Assembly (NCBI RefSeq): GCF_900099975.1 | Contig: NZ_FNEI01000005.1 | Coordinates: 62,001 to 126,000 of the forward strand | Reading direction: 5' to 3' | Length of the DNA stretch: 64,000 bases | Source: Arthrobacter cupressi | GTDB taxonomy: Bacteria > Actinomycetota > Actinomycetes > Actinomycetales > Micrococcaceae | Part shown: piece by piece, positions 1 to 7,921 of the stretch | How the letters are laid out: every line of letters starts with the position of its first letter | How positions within the stretch are numbered: the first letter of the stretch is position 1 | Made by a program: the position numbers and the translations under genes | The notes under the pieces: generated by a model | Databases searched by the model: none | What the model saw: the letters and a program-made list of their open reading frames with translations, nothing else | What the model was told of the DNA's origin: nothing

Positions 1-88
1 AACTTGCGGCGGGATCGAAGGAGTCGGTGGTCTCGGAGACGTTGTCAGGACGGGCGTCTTCGGAAAGTACAGGCTTCGGCTCGGTCAT
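1..88 (-). CDS. N-terminal 29 codons of an unidentified protein, cut by the left edge
   Basis: Reading the minus strand from an ATG at 88-86, an open frame runs to the window edge without a stop. It begins MTEPKPVLSEDARPD and continues as an acidic, Thr/Ser-rich N-terminus, which looks like a normal disordered leader rather than antisense noise. There is no strong Shine-Dalgarno. The start lies head-to-head with the reductase gene beginning at 265. Too little is present to name a family, and it could still be a chance frame. Confidence 0.4.
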   Translation of the reverse strand, partial: MTEPKPVLSEDARPDNVSETTDSFDPAAS

Positions 89-264
89 TGCACCAGTCTA
101 TGGCGCTCGACTGCTTCTCCACGGATTCGGCGCCTGGGCGCCCCACCCATGGAGCCTCTGCAGTCTCTCTTATCGAACCGACGGCCTTGCCGGTGCTACT
201 CCTGGCGGGGAAACGCTGTCCGGGGAATCCCTGCTGGAGCAGAATGGGGCAAAAGGAGGCAAGC

Positions 265-924
265 ATGAGAATCGCAGTCTTGGGAACGGGAACGGTGGGC
301 CATGCCCTCGCCGGGAAGCTTGTGGAGCTGGGCCACGAGGTGACGATGGGTTCCCGCGAGACGGGAAATCCCAAGGGCACGGACTGGGCCGCCGCCGCGG
401 GGCCGAACGCTTCTTCGGGATCCTTTGCCCAGGCGGCGGCCATGGCGGAAGTGGTCATCAACGCGACGCCGGGAACTGTGTCCCTCGCCGCCCTCAGCGA
501 GGCGGGCGCAGACAACCTCAACGGCAAAGTGCTGCTGGACGTGTCCAATCCCCTGGACCACTCCTCGGGCTTTCCTCCCGCGCTTTCGGTCTGCAACACG
601 GATAGCATCGCCGAAACCATCCAGCGCACGTTCCCGCAGGCCCGAGTGGTCAAGTCCCTGAACACCATGAACGCGGCCGTGATGGTGGACCCGCAGCGCC
701 TCGCCGGCGGGGAGCATGACGTCTTCCTCGGCGGCAACGACCCCGACGCCAAAGCGGTTGTGGTGGAGCTGTTGCGGTCCTTCGGGTGGCGGCCTGAACG
801 GATCCGCGACCTCGGCGGCCTGGACACCGCCCGCGGCATGGAGATGTGGCTTCCCTTGTGGCTGCGGATCTATGTGCAGCAACAAGGGAAGCCGTTCAAC
901 ATCTCGATCGTCTCGGAGGACTGA
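265..924 (+). CDS. NAD(P)-binding F420 reductase-like oxidoreductase
   Basis: A 219-residue protein with an N-terminal Rossmann fold: the first strand MRIAVLGTGTVG carries the GxGxxG dinucleotide loop at residues 7-12. The family (NADPH-dependent F420 reductase / NpdG-like, Pfam F420_oxidored) moves hydride between NADP and F420 or other small acceptors in the cytosol. Later segments (INATPG, VSNPLD, VKSLNTM) fit that family. The frame stays open upstream, but the ATG at 265 has a perfect AGGAGG at 254-259 with 5-nt spacing, so I place the start there. It appears monocistronic and ends in a strong convergent hairpin. Whether F420 or NADP is the real partner cannot be read from the sequence. 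Confidence 0.8.
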   Translation: MRIAVLGTGTVGHALAGKLVELGHEVTMGSRETGNPKGTDWAAAAGPNASSGSFAQAAAMAEVVINATPGTVSLAALSEAGADNLNGKVLLDVSNPLDHSSGFPPALSVCNTDSIAETIQRTFPQARVVKSLNTMNAAVMVDPQRLAGGEHDVFLGGNDPDAKAVVVELLRSFGWRPERIRDLGGLDTARGMEMWLPLWLRIYVQQQGKPFNISIVSED

Positions 925-1031
925 CAGAGAACTCGCGACGGCGGCCGGTCGGCCTGCCGCAAAGCGACGGCGAGCAGGGGCTTGCCGCGGTCCGGTCGGC
1001 GTGCCGTGATCCGGCAGCGTGCGCAAAGGGG

Positions 1032-1077
1032 CCCCGCGCCCCTCGGCAGAAAACTTAGCTGCCGAGGGCGCGCGGGG
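1032..1077. terminator. Bidirectional hairpin terminator between convergent genes
   Basis: Left arm 1032-1049 pairs with right arm 1059-1077 (18 bp, one bulged base) around the loop AAAACTTAG. It sits between the 3' ends of the reductase (924) and the ABC ATPase (1141), so it can serve both strands. There is no long T tract. Confidence 0.6.
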
Positions 1078-1140
1078 AACAGCACGCAGAGGATCGCGGC
1101 ATGCCGCCCCAAAGCACCCCGAAGCGCGCCGGTCGTGCAG

Positions 1141-2850
1141 TCAGGTCCCGAGCAGCGCCCGGTGGGCCTCCCGGCGCAGGGCCTGTTCCTCCGGGTCCGG
1201 GACAGGCAGTGAGGCAATCAAGCGCTTCGTGTAGTCCTGGGAAGGGGCGCCCATGATCTGGCTGCCGATCCCCTGCTCCACGAGCCGGCCCTTGAACAGC
1301 ACACCCACCCAGTGGGAGAGCATGTCCACGACGGCGAGGTCGTGGCTGATGAACAAGGCCGCGAAGCCGTACTCCTCCTGGATGTCCCTGAACAGTTCCA
1401 GGACCTTGGCCTGCACGGACACGTCCAGTGCGGAGGTCGGTTCGTCGGCGATCAGCAGCCTCGGGTTCAGCGCGAGCGACCGGGCCAGGGAGGCGCGTTG
1501 GCGTTGCCCGCCGGAGAGCTCGTGCGGATACCGCGCGGCGTATGAAGCCGGCAGCTGCACCGATTCCAGCAGCTGGGAGACGCGGAGCCTGGCCTGCTCG
1601 GGGCTCGGATGGGTGTGGATCAGCAGGGGCTCGGCGATGCACTCACCCACGGTCAGGTGCGGGTTGAACGAGGCCGCCGGGTCCTGGAACACGAAGCCGA
1701 TATCCTTGCGCAACGGTTTGAAACTGCGTTCCTTGAAGCCCAGCATTTCGTAGCCGAAAACCTTCAGGCTGCCGCCGGTGACCCGGTTGAGCCCGGCAAT
1801 GGCCCGTCCGATGGTGGACTTGCCGGACCCGGACTCGCCCACGAGGCCAAAGACTTCATTCTCCGACACCGTGAAGCTGACGCCGTTGACCGCCTTGAAG
1901 CCCGGAGTGCCGAGGCGTCCCGGGAATTCGATCGTGAGGTCCTTGGCTTCCACGAGGACTTTTCCGCCCTGGTGGAGCCGCGCCGTGGCCCCTTCCGACG
2001 CCGAATCCCGGCCGAGGTGCGGGACCGCGGCCAGGAGCTTCTTGGTGTAGTCCTGCTTCGGTTCCGCGAACAGGGTCCGGGCGGAGGCCTCCTCCACCAC
2101 GTCGCCCTGGTACATGACGACCACCCGGTCCGCCAGGTCGGCCACCACGCCCATGTTGTGGGTAATCAGCACGATCGAGGTGCCGTACTTGTCGCGAAGG
2201 TCCCGCAGCAGCTGCAGGATCTCGGCCTGGACCGTTACGTCCAAGGCCGTGGTGGGTTCGTCCGCTACGATCAGCCCAGGGTTCAAGGCGAGCGCGGCGG
2301 CGATGACAACGCGTTGTTTCTGCCCGCCGGACAACTGGTGCGGGTAGTAGTTGACACGGATTTCCGGATCCGGGATGCCCACTTTGCGCAGGGCCTCGGT
2401 GGCACGTGCCTTGGCCTCCTTGGCAGAGATCCGGTGCCCGTCCACGGCGTGCGCCCGGATCCCTTCGGCAATCTGCCAGCCCACCGTGAACACCGGGTTC
2501 AGCGCGGTGGAGGGTTCCTGGAACACCATGGCGACGTCCCGGCCGCGGATCTTCCGCAGCGTGGCCGGGCTGACACTGATGACGTTGTTGCCCTTGATAA
2601 GCACGGTCCCGGAACTCGTAGCCGTTTCCGGCAACAGGCCCAGGATCGTCTTGGCGGTGACGGTCTTTCCGGAGCCGGATTCACCCACGATGGCCAGCAC
2701 TTCGCCGGCCTTCACGTCGAGGCTGACGTCCTTGACGGCGTGGACGTCACCTGCGTCCGTGGCGAAGGTGACCTTGAGCCGCTCGATGTCCAGGACCGGT
2801 GCCCCCGCGTCACGCGGGCCGTCCGAGATGTTTCCAAGGTTGATGGTCAT
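1141..2850 (-). CDS. Peptide/nickel-type ABC transporter, double ATP-binding protein (DppD-DppF fused)
   Basis: A 569-residue cytosolic ATPase that powers the adjacent permeases. Two complete nucleotide-binding domains lie in one chain. The first has Walker A GESGSGKT at about 57-63, signature LSGGQ at 173-177 and Walker B LIVADE at 193-198. The second has Walker A GESGSGKST at 338-346, LSGGQ at 445-449 and LLIADE at 465-470. Each domain ends with the oligopeptide-type tail (DYTKKLL, DYTKRLI). In many bacteria these are two genes (DppD and DppF); fused forms are common in actinobacteria. The ATG at 2850 overlaps the stop of the upstream permease by 4 bp (ATGA), which decides the start and implies translational coupling. 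Last gene of the operon. Confidence 0.93.
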   Translation of the reverse strand: MTINLGNISDGPRDAGAPVLDIERLKVTFATDAGDVHAVKDVSLDVKAGEVLAIVGESGSGKTVTAKTILGLLPETATSSGTVLIKGNNVISVSPATLRKIRGRDVAMVFQEPSTALNPVFTVGWQIAEGIRAHAVDGHRISAKEAKARATEALRKVGIPDPEIRVNYYPHQLSGGQKQRVVIAAALALNPGLIVADEPTTALDVTVQAEILQLLRDLRDKYGTSIVLITHNMGVVADLADRVVVMYQGDVVEEASARTLFAEPKQDYTKKLLAAVPHLGRDSASEGATARLHQGGKVLVEAKDLTIEFPGRLGTPGFKAVNGVSFTVSENEVFGLVGESGSGKSTIGRAIAGLNRVTGGSLKVFGYEMLGFKERSFKPLRKDIGFVFQDPAASFNPHLTVGECIAEPLLIHTHPSPEQARLRVSQLLESVQLPASYAARYPHELSGGQRQRASLARSLALNPRLLIADEPTSALDVSVQAKVLELFRDIQEEYGFAALFISHDLAVVDMLSHWVGVLFKGRLVEQGIGSQIMGAPSQDYTKRLIASLPVPDPEEQALRREAHRALLGT

Positions 2851-3851
2851 GGCCGGCCCGCCTTCGTCTTTGCTTTGCCGGACCGTTTGTTTCCGGCAGC
2901 CCGGCGCCCGCGCAGCCGCGGATCGTTGAGGTCGTTCATGCTTTCGCCCACCAGGGTCAGGCCGAGCACTGTCAGGACAATCGCGACGCCCGGGAACACG
3001 CCGGTCCACCAGATTCCGGAGGACGCGTCGGCGAGCGCCTTGTTCAGGTCAAAGCCCCACTCGGCCGCCGACGTCGGCTCGATGCCGAAGCCCAGGAAGC
3101 CGAGGCCCGCCAGGGTCAGGATCGCCTCGGAGGAATTCAGGGTGAAGATCAGCGGCAGGGTGCGGGTGGCGTTCTTGAAAATGTGCCGGCCCATGATGCG
3201 CCAGCTGGAGGCTCCGACCACCATGGCCGATTCCACGAAGGGTTCGGCCTTGAGCCGAATGGTTTCGGCCCTGATCACGCGGAAGTACTGCGGCACGAAC
3301 ACCACGGTGATGGAAATCGAACAGGCCAGGATGCCGCCCCAGAAACTGGACTGGCCCTGGCTGATGACAATCGACATCACGATCGCCAGCAGCAGCGAGG
3401 GGAAGGCGTAGATGGCATCCGCGATGACCACCAGGACCCGGTCCAGCCAGCCGCCGAAGTAGCCGCTGAGCAGGCCGAGCGCTACGCCCACGAAGATGGA
3501 CATTGCCACGGACACCACAATCACGGTCGCCGCGGTCTGGGATCCCCAAAGCACGCGCGACAGTACGTCGTATCCGCCCACGGTAGTACCCCAGGGGTGC
3601 TTGCCGCCGGGGGCGGCCTGGGCGGGGAAAGTCCCGGCGGCGTCGGAAATCTGCGCGTACCCGTACGGCGCGAGCAGCGGTGCGAACATAGCGGCCAACA
3701 GGAACAGCCCCGTCAGCGTGATGCCGATGAGCAGCATGGTGCGCTGCAGCCCGACGCTTTGCCGGATGTGCGAGGTCACCGGCAGACGGTCGAGCAGCGG
3801 TGCCTTGCGGGGAGCGGGCGGCGGGACGGCCGCCGTCGTTGTCTCAGACAT
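2847..3851 (-). CDS. Peptide-type ABC transporter permease (DppC-like)
   Basis: A 334-residue inner-membrane permease of the BPD transport family. A Pro/Ala-rich cytosolic N-terminus precedes a first membrane segment near residues 38-60 (LLIGITLTGLFLLAAMFAPL). The periplasmic loop and remaining helices follow, and a cytosolic EAA-type coupling loop (VVGASSWRIMGRHI) would contact the ATPase. The N-terminal extension plus the loop before the second helix is typical of the C-type subunit (OppC/DppC). The start abuts the stop of the B-type permease (TGATG, 1-bp overlap) and the stop overlaps the ATPase start, so all three are one transcript. The substrate is probably di- or oligopeptides, but this family also carries nickel and sugars. 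Confidence 0.92.
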   Translation of the reverse strand: MSETTTAAVPPPAPRKAPLLDRLPVTSHIRQSVGLQRTMLLIGITLTGLFLLAAMFAPLLAPYGYAQISDAAGTFPAQAAPGGKHPWGTTVGGYDVLSRVLWGSQTAATVIVVSVAMSIFVGVALGLLSGYFGGWLDRVLVVIADAIYAFPSLLLAIVMSIVISQGQSSFWGGILACSISITVVFVPQYFRVIRAETIRLKAEPFVESAMVVGASSWRIMGRHIFKNATRTLPLIFTLNSSEAILTLAGLGFLGFGIEPTSAAEWGFDLNKALADASSGIWWTGVFPGVAIVLTVLGLTLVGESMNDLNDPRLRGRRAAGNKRSGKAKTKAGRP

Positions 3852-4936
3852 CAGTACCTCACCCTCGGGTCGATGACCGCGGCGAGGATGTCCACCACGA
3901 AGTTGGTGACGGCCACTATCACGGCCAGCAGCATCACGATGCCCTGCACGGCCACGAAGTCACGGGCGGTCAGGTACTGCGCCAACTGGTACCCCAGGCC
4001 TTTCCACTCGAAAGTGGTCTCGGTCAGCACGGCTCCACCGAGCATGAGCGCGATCTGCAGCCCCATGACGGTGATGATCGGGATGAGCGCCGGCTTGTAA
4101 GCGTGCTTGGTGACCAGGCGGAACTCGCTGACGCCGCGCGAACGGCCCGCTTCCACATAGTCCTTGCCGAGCGTGCCGATCAGATTGGTGCGCACCAGGC
4201 GCAGGAAGACCCCCGCGGTGAGCAGTCCGAGCGCGACGGCGGGAAGCACCGCGTGCGCGGCGATGTCACCGAGTGCCTGGTAGTTTCCGCTGCGGATGGC
4301 ATCCAGCCAGTAGATGCCACTCGGTGCCGCGAGCTGGGACATGGCCAGCTCGGTGCTGGTGGAGGCCCGTCCGGAGACCGGCAGCCAGCCCAGCGCCACG
4401 GAGAAGGTCAGCTTCAGGAGCAGGCCCGCGAAGAAGACCGGGGTGGCGTAGCAGAGGATGGCGAAGAAACGCAGCAGTGCGTCGGGAGTACGGTCACGGC
4501 GGTGGGCCGCGATCATGCCCAACGGGATGCCGATGAGCAGCGCCACCACCAAGGAGTTGATGGCCAGTTCAAGGGTCGCCGTGCCGAAGGTGGCAAGCAT
4601 TTCGACGACCGGCCGCCGGTCCGAGAGGGTGGTGCCGAAGTTGCCGGTGGCGATCTGGCCGAGGTATTCGAAGTACTGCACCAGGATGGGCCGGTCGTAG
4701 CCGGCCTCGTGGATCCTGGCGTCAAGCTGGTCCTGCGGGAGGCGTCCGCCGAGCGCGGCGGTGATGGGGTCGCCGGTGATGCGCATCAGGAAGAAAACCA
4801 GCGTGACCAGGATAAAGATTGTGGGGAAGATCAGGAGGAAGCGGACGAGGATGTACCGTCCCACTCCCCCGGTGCCGCGTTTGGGCGCGGCCGGGCCAAG
4901 GACATCAGGTGTCTCGGCCTCGATGAGTGTAGCCAT
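3851..4936 (-). CDS. Peptide-type ABC transporter permease (DppB-like)
   Basis: A 361-residue membrane protein of the B-type permease subfamily. The first helix is near residues 28-50 (YILVRFLLIFPTIFILVTLV), followed by the long first extracytoplasmic loop characteristic of OppB/DppB, then five further helices. The coupling loop GRSRGVSEFRLVTKHAYKP matches the EAA consensus. The ATG at 4936 is preceded by AAGGA with 5-nt spacing. It pairs with the C-type permease just downstream. The binding-protein gene lies 88 bp upstream, separated by a strong hairpin, so the permease genes are expected to be expressed below the binding protein. Confidence 0.92.
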   Translation of the reverse strand: MATLIEAETPDVLGPAAPKRGTGGVGRYILVRFLLIFPTIFILVTLVFFLMRITGDPITAALGGRLPQDQLDARIHEAGYDRPILVQYFEYLGQIATGNFGTTLSDRRPVVEMLATFGTATLELAINSLVVALLIGIPLGMIAAHRRDRTPDALLRFFAILCYATPVFFAGLLLKLTFSVALGWLPVSGRASTSTELAMSQLAAPSGIYWLDAIRSGNYQALGDIAAHAVLPAVALGLLTAGVFLRLVRTNLIGTLGKDYVEAGRSRGVSEFRLVTKHAYKPALIPIITVMGLQIALMLGGAVLTETTFEWKGLGYQLAQYLTARDFVAVQGIVMLLAVIVAVTNFVVDILAAVIDPRVRY

Positions 4937-4985
4937 GAGGAATCCTTAGTAGACAGTCGTTTCGCGGGCTATTGCCCTGCTCACG

Positions 4986-5015
4986 GCAGGAGGCGGGGCG
5001 CACCCCGCCTCCTGC
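4986..5015 (-). terminator. Intercistronic hairpin after the peptide-binding protein gene
   Basis: A perfect 13-bp stem: arm 4986-4998, loop CGCA, arm 5003-5015. It starts ten bases past the stop of the binding-protein gene and ends 50 bases before the permease start. There is no T run on the minus strand, so it more likely stabilises the upstream mRNA or partially attenuates than fully terminates. Confidence 0.55.
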
Positions 5016-5024
5016 GTGGACGCA

Positions 5025-6656
5025 TTACTTCGAAACGCTGCCCAGGCGGAACTTGAAGGACGCGTCCAGGGTGGACTCGACACCCTTGACGCTTGTGCCG
5101 GCGACGGCGACCTGGGCACCCTGCAGCAGGGGCAGGGTGGAGATGTCTTCCGCGAGCAGCTTCTGGACATCCTGGATGTCCTTCTCGCGGGTGGCCTTGT
5201 CCGATTCGGTCAGCTGCTTGGAGATCAGCTTGTCGACCTCGGCGTTGGAGTAGTGGTTGTTCATGAACCCGCCCTTGGGGAAGAACGGGGTGAGGTAGTT
5301 GTCCGGGTCGGAGAAGTCCGGGAACCAACCCAGCTGGTGCACCGGGTAGGTGTCGGCCTTGGACGCCGAGTTGTACGTAACCCACTCCGTGGACTGCAGG
5401 TCCACCTTGAACAGGCCGGACTTTTCCAGCTGGTCCTTCACCATTGCGTACTCGTCACCGGAGGACTTGCCGTAGTGGTCCGGGTTGTACTGGAGCTTGA
5501 TGGTCACCGGGGTGGTGACTCCGGCATCGGCGAGCACCTTCTTGGCCTTGTCCTCGCTGGGCTTGCCGTCCTGGCCGTAGAGGTCCTTGAAGGACTCGTT
5601 GGCACCGAGGAACCCGGACGGGACGTTGGACCACAGCGGCAGGTAAGTGCCCTTGTAGACCTGATCCGCGATCGCCTGGCGGTCGACGAGGTTCGCCACT
5701 GCCTGCCGGACGGCATGCGCCTTGGCGGGATCGGCGTCGGCGGTCTTCGCTCCGAATGGCATGACGTTGTAGTTGAAGACGATGTACCGCATTTCACCGC
5801 CGGGGCCCACGTGCACCTTGACCTTGGAGTCCTTCTTGAGGTCCTCGATGTCGGTAGCGCTCAGGCTGCGGTTGGCAACGTCAAGGTTGCCCTGCTGGAT
5901 GTCCAGCTTCATGTTGCTCTGGTCGGTGTAGTACTTAATGGTGGCGCCGCCGTTGGCCGCCTTGTCCAGCACACCCTTGTAGTCCGCGTACGGCTTGAGG
6001 CTGATGAGCGTGTTCTTGTTGTAGCTCTCGATGGTGTACTGGCCGTGGAAGGCCTTGGCCTTGACGATGCCGTCGTCGGAGAGGAGCTTGTCGGCCGGGA
6101 AGACCTCGTCGTCGACGATCGGGCCCGCGGGGCTGGAAAGGATCTGGGCGAAGGTCTGGTCATTGGCCAGTTTGAGGGTGAAGACCACGGTTTGTGCGTC
6201 CGGGGTGCTGATCGAGGCGATGTTCGTCAGCAGGGAGGACGGCCCGTTCGGGTCCTTGATCTTGACCTGGCGGTCGAAGCTGAACTTCACGTCCTTGGAG
6301 TCCAGGGTGTGGCCGTTGGCCCACTTCAGGTCGCTCTTGAGCTTCACCGTGTATTCGGTGGGCTTGGTGAACGAGGCCGATTCGGCGATGTCCGGAACGG
6401 GGTCGGCACCGCCGGGCTTGGAGTTGAGCAGGAACGGGAAGATCTGGTTCATCACCATGAACGACCCGTTGTCGTAGGATCCAGCGGGATCCAGGGCGGT
6501 CACCTTGTCGGTGGTGCCGTAGGCGATGGTGCTGGCCGCGCCACTGGCGCCGTTGGAAGGCGTGCCGCCCGAGGGGCCCGTGCAGGCCGTGAGAGCGAAC
6601 GCAGAGACACCCGCGAGCGCGATGGCGCCTTGCAGGGCTTTCTTGTTGATTGCCAT
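5025..6656 (-). CDS. Peptide ABC transporter substrate-binding lipoprotein (family 5)
   Basis: A 543-residue lipid-anchored solute receptor. The N-terminus MAINKKALQGAIALAG leads into a signal helix ending in the lipobox LTAC, so the Cys at residue 25 would be acylated. The body has family 5 hallmarks: an early segment with a predicted strand-rich receptor fold (ALDPAGSYDNGSF), a middle segment giving KSDLKWANGHTLDSKDVKFS (the usual W-x-DG-x2-A-x-DV-x-FS pattern) and a C-terminal WFPDFSDPDNY stretch. The frame stays open to 6821, but the ATG at 6656, followed at once by a clean signal peptide, is the sensible start. First gene of the operon with the two permeases and the double ATPase. The ligand is probably a peptide, not proven. 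Confidence 0.92.
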   Translation of the reverse strand: MAINKKALQGAIALAGVSAFALTACTGPSGGTPSNGASGAASTIAYGTTDKVTALDPAGSYDNGSFMVMNQIFPFLLNSKPGGADPVPDIAESASFTKPTEYTVKLKSDLKWANGHTLDSKDVKFSFDRQVKIKDPNGPSSLLTNIASISTPDAQTVVFTLKLANDQTFAQILSSPAGPIVDDEVFPADKLLSDDGIVKAKAFHGQYTIESYNKNTLISLKPYADYKGVLDKAANGGATIKYYTDQSNMKLDIQQGNLDVANRSLSATDIEDLKKDSKVKVHVGPGGEMRYIVFNYNVMPFGAKTADADPAKAHAVRQAVANLVDRQAIADQVYKGTYLPLWSNVPSGFLGANESFKDLYGQDGKPSEDKAKKVLADAGVTTPVTIKLQYNPDHYGKSSGDEYAMVKDQLEKSGLFKVDLQSTEWVTYNSASKADTYPVHQLGWFPDFSDPDNYLTPFFPKGGFMNNHYSNAEVDKLISKQLTESDKATREKDIQDVQKLLAEDISTLPLLQGAQVAVAGTSVKGVESTLDASFKFRLGSVSK

Positions 6657-7044
6657 CAGTGAACTTTCCGTTCTGTGGATTCGAGTTCTGTCGAATTTGG
6701 CTGTTTGGTGGGTCCGGCGCGCCCGCCCCCGGACGGTTTCGGGAAGGCACGCACAGCTGATGCCCCGATTCAACCAGAACAATCGGTCGGAAAAGAGGGA
6801 TTCCTGTGATTTGAAACACAAACTTTATTTTTCGACCCCCGCCGCGCCTTGGCCGTTCGGGTCCCGCGTGGTCCATTGCCGCGGCCCGGCCCCGGGATTA
6901 AGGTTGAGATGCGCTCCGTGGCCTGCCCGGGGCAGCTTGTGTTCGTCGGCCCGGCCGCGCTTCTGCTGCAGCCGGGCCGTCCTGGCGGCGGAGCTTGGGG
7001 CCGCCTAGCTGAATCCGCGCAACTTCCGGTCAAAGGACGCGCTC
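6657..7044. other. Divergent intergenic region (388 bp) between the peptide operon and the metacaspase
   Basis: It holds no convincing coding frame. The segment around 6770-6835 is clearly more AT-rich than its surroundings and carries an imperfect 16-bp palindrome (6805-6820), so the promoter of the peptide operon is probably there. The right half (6840-7030) is GC-rich with no obvious promoter. AAGGA at 7034-7038 serves the metacaspase start at 7045. Confidence 0.5.
6805..6820 (-). promoter_or_regulatory. Candidate operator upstream of the peptide transporter operon
   Basis: The 16-mer TGTGATTTGAAACACA is an imperfect inverted repeat (TGTG...CACA outer arms) that resembles a Crp/Fnr-family or GntR-family half-site arrangement. 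It lies about 150 bp upstream of the binding-protein start, in the only AT-rich patch of the region. The assignment is by pattern only. Confidence 0.3.
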
Positions 7045-7878
7045 ATGAACAAGGCAGCCCTGTGTGTGGGCATCAACGAATTCAAATTCCTTCCGCAATC
7101 CAGTTGGCTCCAGGGATGTGTCAACGACGCCAACGACCTCTCGGCCCTGCTGGAGGGCCGCTATGGATTCCCTTCCTCCGGCATCACGGTCCTGCACGAC
7201 GCCGACGCGGACAAGGACGCCGTCATGGCCGAGCTGACCAGGCTCCTGGACCTGGCCGTGTCGGGCAAGGCCGGGCATCTGGTCTTCACCTTCTCCAGCC
7301 ACGGCACGCAGATCCCTGATACGAGCGGGGACGAGGCGGACCGCCTGGATGAGGCCTTCGCCTGCTACGGCATCAACAACACCGGAGACGCGTGGGACCC
7401 GGCCACAGTGATTGCCGACGACGAGCTCTTCGATCTGTTTTCGAAGCTGCCGGACGGCGTGCTCATGGAGGTCGTCCTGGACACCTGCCACAGCGGAACG
7501 GGCCTGAAGTCGCTGGACCTGCTGCCCGGCCGGCGCCCGCGCTTCCTCCCGGCCCCGACGGCGCGGGCGGTCGCGGCCTCGGAATACAGCGACACCCGGG
7601 TGCTGCGGGACCTGGTCAAGGCCGGAGGGGCCACGAAACCGGTGCTGATGGCCGCCTGCCGCGCCGACCAGACCGCCGCCGACGCCTACCTCGACCAGCG
7701 GTACAACGGTGCGTTCACGTACAACCTGGTCAAGGCGCTCGAAGCGGACGGCACCCTCCCCCGGGCGGACGTCCTCAAATCGGTCAGCAAGGGGTTGAAG
7801 GCCGGCGGCTTCGACCAGGTGGCCCAGTTGGAGGCGTCGACGGCGGCCCGCAAGGCCGCGTGGGGTTCGCCCGGATAA
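7045..7878 (+). CDS. Metacaspase (caspase-like cysteine peptidase, C14 family)
   Basis: A 277-residue protein consisting of little more than a p20-type caspase domain. The opening strand KAALCVGINEF, then LQGCVNDANDLSALL, fits bacterial metacaspases. The catalytic pair is visible: His86 in FTFSSHGTQ and Cys148 in LDTCHSG. Acidic residues next to these (DEADRLDEAF) fit the S1 pocket for basic P1 residues. No signal peptide, transmembrane segment or C-terminal sensor domain is present, so it is predicted cytosolic. The start has AAGGA at 7-nt spacing. It faces a metallopeptidase gene tail-to-tail, 43 bp away. The family cleaves after Arg/Lys in known cases; its role here (stress, programmed death, signalling) is not readable. 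Confidence 0.88.
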   Translation: MNKAALCVGINEFKFLPQSSWLQGCVNDANDLSALLEGRYGFPSSGITVLHDADADKDAVMAELTRLLDLAVSGKAGHLVFTFSSHGTQIPDTSGDEADRLDEAFACYGINNTGDAWDPATVIADDELFDLFSKLPDGVLMEVVLDTCHSGTGLKSLDLLPGRRPRFLPAPTARAVAASEYSDTRVLRDLVKAGGATKPVLMAACRADQTAADAYLDQRYNGAFTYNLVKALEADGTLPRADVLKSVSKGLKAGGFDQVAQLEASTAARKAAWGSPG

Positions 7879-7921
7879 GTCCCGCCGCGGCTGCGGGCGG
7901 ACCGCCAGCCGGTCGCGCTCG

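Noticed and set aside
1609..3411. A 600-codon open frame on the plus strand
   Set aside because: Antisense to the double ATPase and the permease, which have clear Walker and membrane motifs. Composition artefact.
5016..6662. A 548-codon open frame on the plus strand
   Set aside because: Antisense to the peptide-binding protein; rich in Val/Gly/Leu without any motif.
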